Of a DNA stretch of 64,000 nucleotides, positions 61,895 through 64,000 are shown one piece after another. The position numbers and the translations under genes are program-made. Location: the NCBI GenBank assembly GCA_050945515.1, contig JBMNTB010000009.1, forward strand, positions 1 to 64,000. Direction: 5' to 3'. Source of the DNA: UBA1046 sp050945515. Its GTDB lineage: Bacteria; Bacillota; Clostridia; Saccharofermentanales; DTU023. The notes beneath the pieces were generated by a model. That model did not search any database. It had not been told where the DNA came from and saw only the letters and a program-made list of their open reading frames with translations. The first letter of the stretch is position 1; each line of letters opens with the position of its first letter.

Positions 61895-63151
61895 TCAAAG
61901 CAGAACAGGTTTTTGTTCATAATAGCGATTAATGTTCTGATTTGTTGATTGTAACCAGAGTTTTGCCGCAGTCAGGGAAATCTCTGCTTGCCTCCGTGCT
62001 AGAATGTTGTCCAGTCTGGCATACTCAGAAGCAAGACTAATTATAGGCAACGAACTATGTTTTTGCATTAAGCGGAGAAGATAACGGCCGGTTTTGTTGA
62101 AACCGAGCACCTTTATGTAGTTGGGTTCTGACAACTCTTCTAAGTCGGAATTAGTAAGTCCAAGTAATAATGATATTACTGCCCTACGGACTCTGGCTGC
62201 AGGATGGGACCTGGAGGCGGTAACCTGTATCAAGTGCGATAGATTAGCATCAATTATATCCGGCTGTGAGACAATATTTAGGAGCCTTGAGCCCAAACCC
62301 TGCTGCATATGCGCAATCTCAGCAATACTTTTAATCGTGTGCTGTCCAAGCGCAAAAAATACATCATATTTAAGCTGATCAAATAGTAATGGTCCGGAAC
62401 TGTCTTGTATGGCTGCCAGTATTTTGGCCAAAGAATAGCTGGGCATTTTTTTCTCCAGTTCATATGTAAGGTTGCGCAAACGGGAAGGATCTTGAGTAAA
62501 GCAGGTAGATTGACAATCCTCAAGCAGAAGATCTGTTAGTATCTGTCTGATTTCGCTAGACGATATATTGTTCGTACGAGGAATAGTTCGCAACTTAATA
62601 TATGAACTTACACCATTAATATCTAGAGCTTTCATGTACTCAATTGCTAGTATATTGTTAGGTTTCTGGAGTAAAGAGGCGAGTTTATAATCTCCGGTGA
62701 TCTCTGAAACAGCGTGTTCTCTAGCAGCCGGGAAGCCCATTCCGGCTTTTATTCCGACTTGTAGCAGCTTTTTGTACGTTGAACTTTCATTGCTCAGCAG
62801 AGCACTGATTTGCTGTAGTTCATTTAGATTGGGATTTTCTGCTCCGCATACTATTTGTTGTACTATGCCGGTGCTATGAAGGCATTTTACAGCTCCGGCG
62901 GCAAAACCTTCCGCACTCGATAAGGCATAGATTTCCGGCAAGGATAATATCAAATCTGCCCCCGCTTCCAATGCGGTTCTTGTCCGTGTCCAGGGAGGAA
63001 GCAGATTAGGTACACCTCGCTGACTAAAAAACTCCGGCAGGATAATAATGATGCCGCATCTTTCCTGTGAGACTTTCCTGATCTGTTGTAATAACCAGGC
63101 ATGTCCATGGTGTAAGGGATTAAATTCGGCAATTACTGCTATAGTCTTCAC
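61895..63151 (-). CDS. tmcAL: tRNA(Met) cytidine acetate ligase
   Basis: TmcAL acetylates the wobble cytidine of elongator tRNA-Met with acetate and ATP. The 418-residue protein has the nucleotidyltransferase-type EFNPLHHGHAWLLQQ motif near residue 9, RGVPNLLPPWTRTRTALEAGADLILSLP around 45-72 in two halves, and the TGDYKLAS and PNNILAIEYMKAL segments near 170. The gene is on the minus strand ahead of tyrS with a 56-base spacer. Confidence 0.93.
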   Translation of the reverse strand: MKTIAVIAEFNPLHHGHAWLLQQIRKVSQERCGIIIILPEFFSQRGVPNLLPPWTRTRTALEAGADLILSLPEIYALSSAEGFAAGAVKCLHSTGIVQQIVCGAENPNLNELQQISALLSNESSTYKKLLQVGIKAGMGFPAAREHAVSEITGDYKLASLLQKPNNILAIEYMKALDINGVSSYIKLRTIPRTNNISSSEIRQILTDLLLEDCQSTCFTQDPSRLRNLTYELEKKMPSYSLAKILAAIQDSSGPLLFDQLKYDVFFALGQHTIKSIAEIAHMQQGLGSRLLNIVSQPDIIDANLSHLIQVTASRSHPAARVRRAVISLLLGLTNSDLEELSEPNYIKVLGFNKTGRYLLRLMQKHSSLPIISLASEYARLDNILARRQAEISLTAAKLWLQSTNQNINRYYEQKPVLL

Positions 63152-63242
63152 GGCATTTTCCTCTTCCAGAACATTCTATCAGAGAGTAGGTTCTGATTAA
63201 CATTTTTTGTCTTTAAGAGCGGAATTGGCTTAAAATGCAAAT

Positions 63243-64000
63243 ATGAAAGATTTCGCGCGAGAGAAAAAACGCTTTATACTTCCTCTTATCGCAAGCTTGC
63301 TACTTATAAGTATTGCTCTCTATATATATTTCTATTTTATTGCCCGGCGCAATTTGGTCAAGTTACCCTTAGACGAATTGCCAGGCAATTCGGCCGATTT
63401 CGGTCAGACAGATCCCGATCTAATTGCTCCCGGGGTATTAAAGCAAATCGAAACGAATTTGCTTATCGATGTTGAGCTCAAATTAAGTCAGAAAGATGAA
63501 GTACAGACAGCCACCGGTCTATTGATCGCATGGCGCAAACAACCTGACTTGGTTTTGGGAGATGATCCTGATATTGAAATTATAGCCGATCAGATACTGG
63601 CAATTGATCAACTGTATTTTGGACAGGCTTTGCTTGAATCTGGTCGGGATAGACAATTCAAGCAATGGCGTCGGAATTTCAAACAAGCTTTCTTTGATGA
63701 GATTAGCGGATTGTTTGTAAATGCTCTAGAGCGAGAGAATAATAATATTTTCCGGCAAAAGGATCCAAACTGGATTACTACTCAAGATTATCTGCGTCTG
63801 CTCCTGCTGGCCTATCTTGATAAACCGACCAAAGCTCTGAGCCAGGAAATTTCAGACCTGTCAAATACATTGCTGCCTTTGTTTCTATCCGGACCGCCGG
63901 CAACAATTGAAGGTTATGGACCAAATCTCAATCATCCCTTGATTTCAAAAGCTGCTGATAATCCTGTGTCCCTTGAGCAACCGCCAATTCCCCTGGTATC
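63243..64000 (+). CDS. membrane-anchored protein of unknown function, cut by the window end
   Basis: An open frame starts at ATG 63243 and runs without stop to the window end (252 codons and beyond). A basic N-terminus is followed by a transmembrane helix at about residues 11-34 (FILPLIASLLLISIALYIYF), and an extracytoplasmic region that is mostly helical (LLIAWRKQPDLVLGDD; WITTQDYLRLLLLAYLD). The pattern recalls helical-barrel carbohydrate enzymes, but no family motif is certain. No good ribosome binding site precedes the ATG. It is divergent from tmcAL with 91 bases between starts. Confidence 0.7.
   Translation, partial: MKDFAREKKRFILPLIASLLLISIALYIYFYFIARRNLVKLPLDELPGNSADFGQTDPDLIAPGVLKQIETNLLIDVELKLSQKDEVQTATGLLIAWRKQPDLVLGDDPDIEIIADQILAIDQLYFGQALLESGRDRQFKQWRRNFKQAFFDEISGLFVNALERENNNIFRQKDPNWITTQDYLRLLLLAYLDKPTKALSQEISDLSNTLLPLFLSGPPATIEGYGPNLNHPLISKAADNPVSLEQPPIPLV

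Overview
The window looks like chromosomal DNA of an anaerobic, low-to-mid GC Gram-positive bacterium of the Clostridia type. The evidence is the ribosomal protein/rpoA block followed by ECF transporter genes, an hrcA-grpE-dnaK-dnaJ operon with a perfect CIRCE operator, purine-rich GGAGG ribosome binding sites throughout, an FMN riboswitch in front of ribU, and a complete Stickland-type glycine reductase operon. The species cannot be named from the sequence. No insertion sequences, prophage genes, rRNA or CRISPR arrays were seen.

Layout. 0-9.1 kb: the end of the large ribosomal operon (rpsM, rpsK, rpsD, rpoA, rplQ), an ECF energy-coupling module with the two ATPases fused in one chain, a ROK sugar kinase, truA and a nicotinate phosphoribosyltransferase. 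9.2-14.4 kb: a BMP-type (probably nucleoside) ABC importer. 14.5-16.7 kb: a GT4 glycosyltransferase, a DJ-1/PfpI protein and tRNA-Ala(GGC). 17-22.6 kb: a minus-strand oligopeptide/dipeptide-type ABC importer. 23-24.4 kb: FMN riboswitch, ribU and a stand-alone riboflavin kinase.

24.4-41.2 kb is a selenium island: tRNA-Sec, a SagB-type flavoprotein, grdX-grdE-grdB-trxB-trxA-grdA-grdC-grdD, selD, a cysteine-desulfurase-like enzyme on the opposite strand, yedE, yedF, a DUF3343 protein, selA and selB. Three genes (grdB, grdA, selD) are read through an in-frame TGA at the position of known or expected selenocysteines, each followed by a short hairpin in the place of a bacterial SECIS. The cell can therefore import or handle selenium (yedE/yedF/DUF3343/Csd-like), activate it (SelD), charge tRNA-Sec (SelA; seryl-tRNA synthetase lies elsewhere), insert it (SelB) and use it to reduce glycine to acetyl phosphate with electrons from TrxB/TrxA.

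41.3-54.9 kb: a zinc-ribbon membrane protein with a TPM-domain partner, an acyl-CoA synthetase, gltX, glnS, a DUF5685 protein, a J-domain protein with a cysteine-rich tail, a membrane protein, a divergent pair of extracytoplasmic enzymes that look catalytically degenerate (an S11 penicillin-binding-protein-like protein and an M28 peptidase-like lipoprotein), and hemW. 54.9-64 kb: the CIRCE-controlled heat-shock operon, a DEDDh exonuclease, tyrS and tmcAL on the minus strand, and the start of an unrecognised membrane-anchored protein cut by the window end.

The most notable content is the compact, apparently self-sufficient selenium/glycine-reductase island, including a SelD that is itself a selenoprotein, together with several hairpins placed at gene borders that could set the relative amounts of its products.
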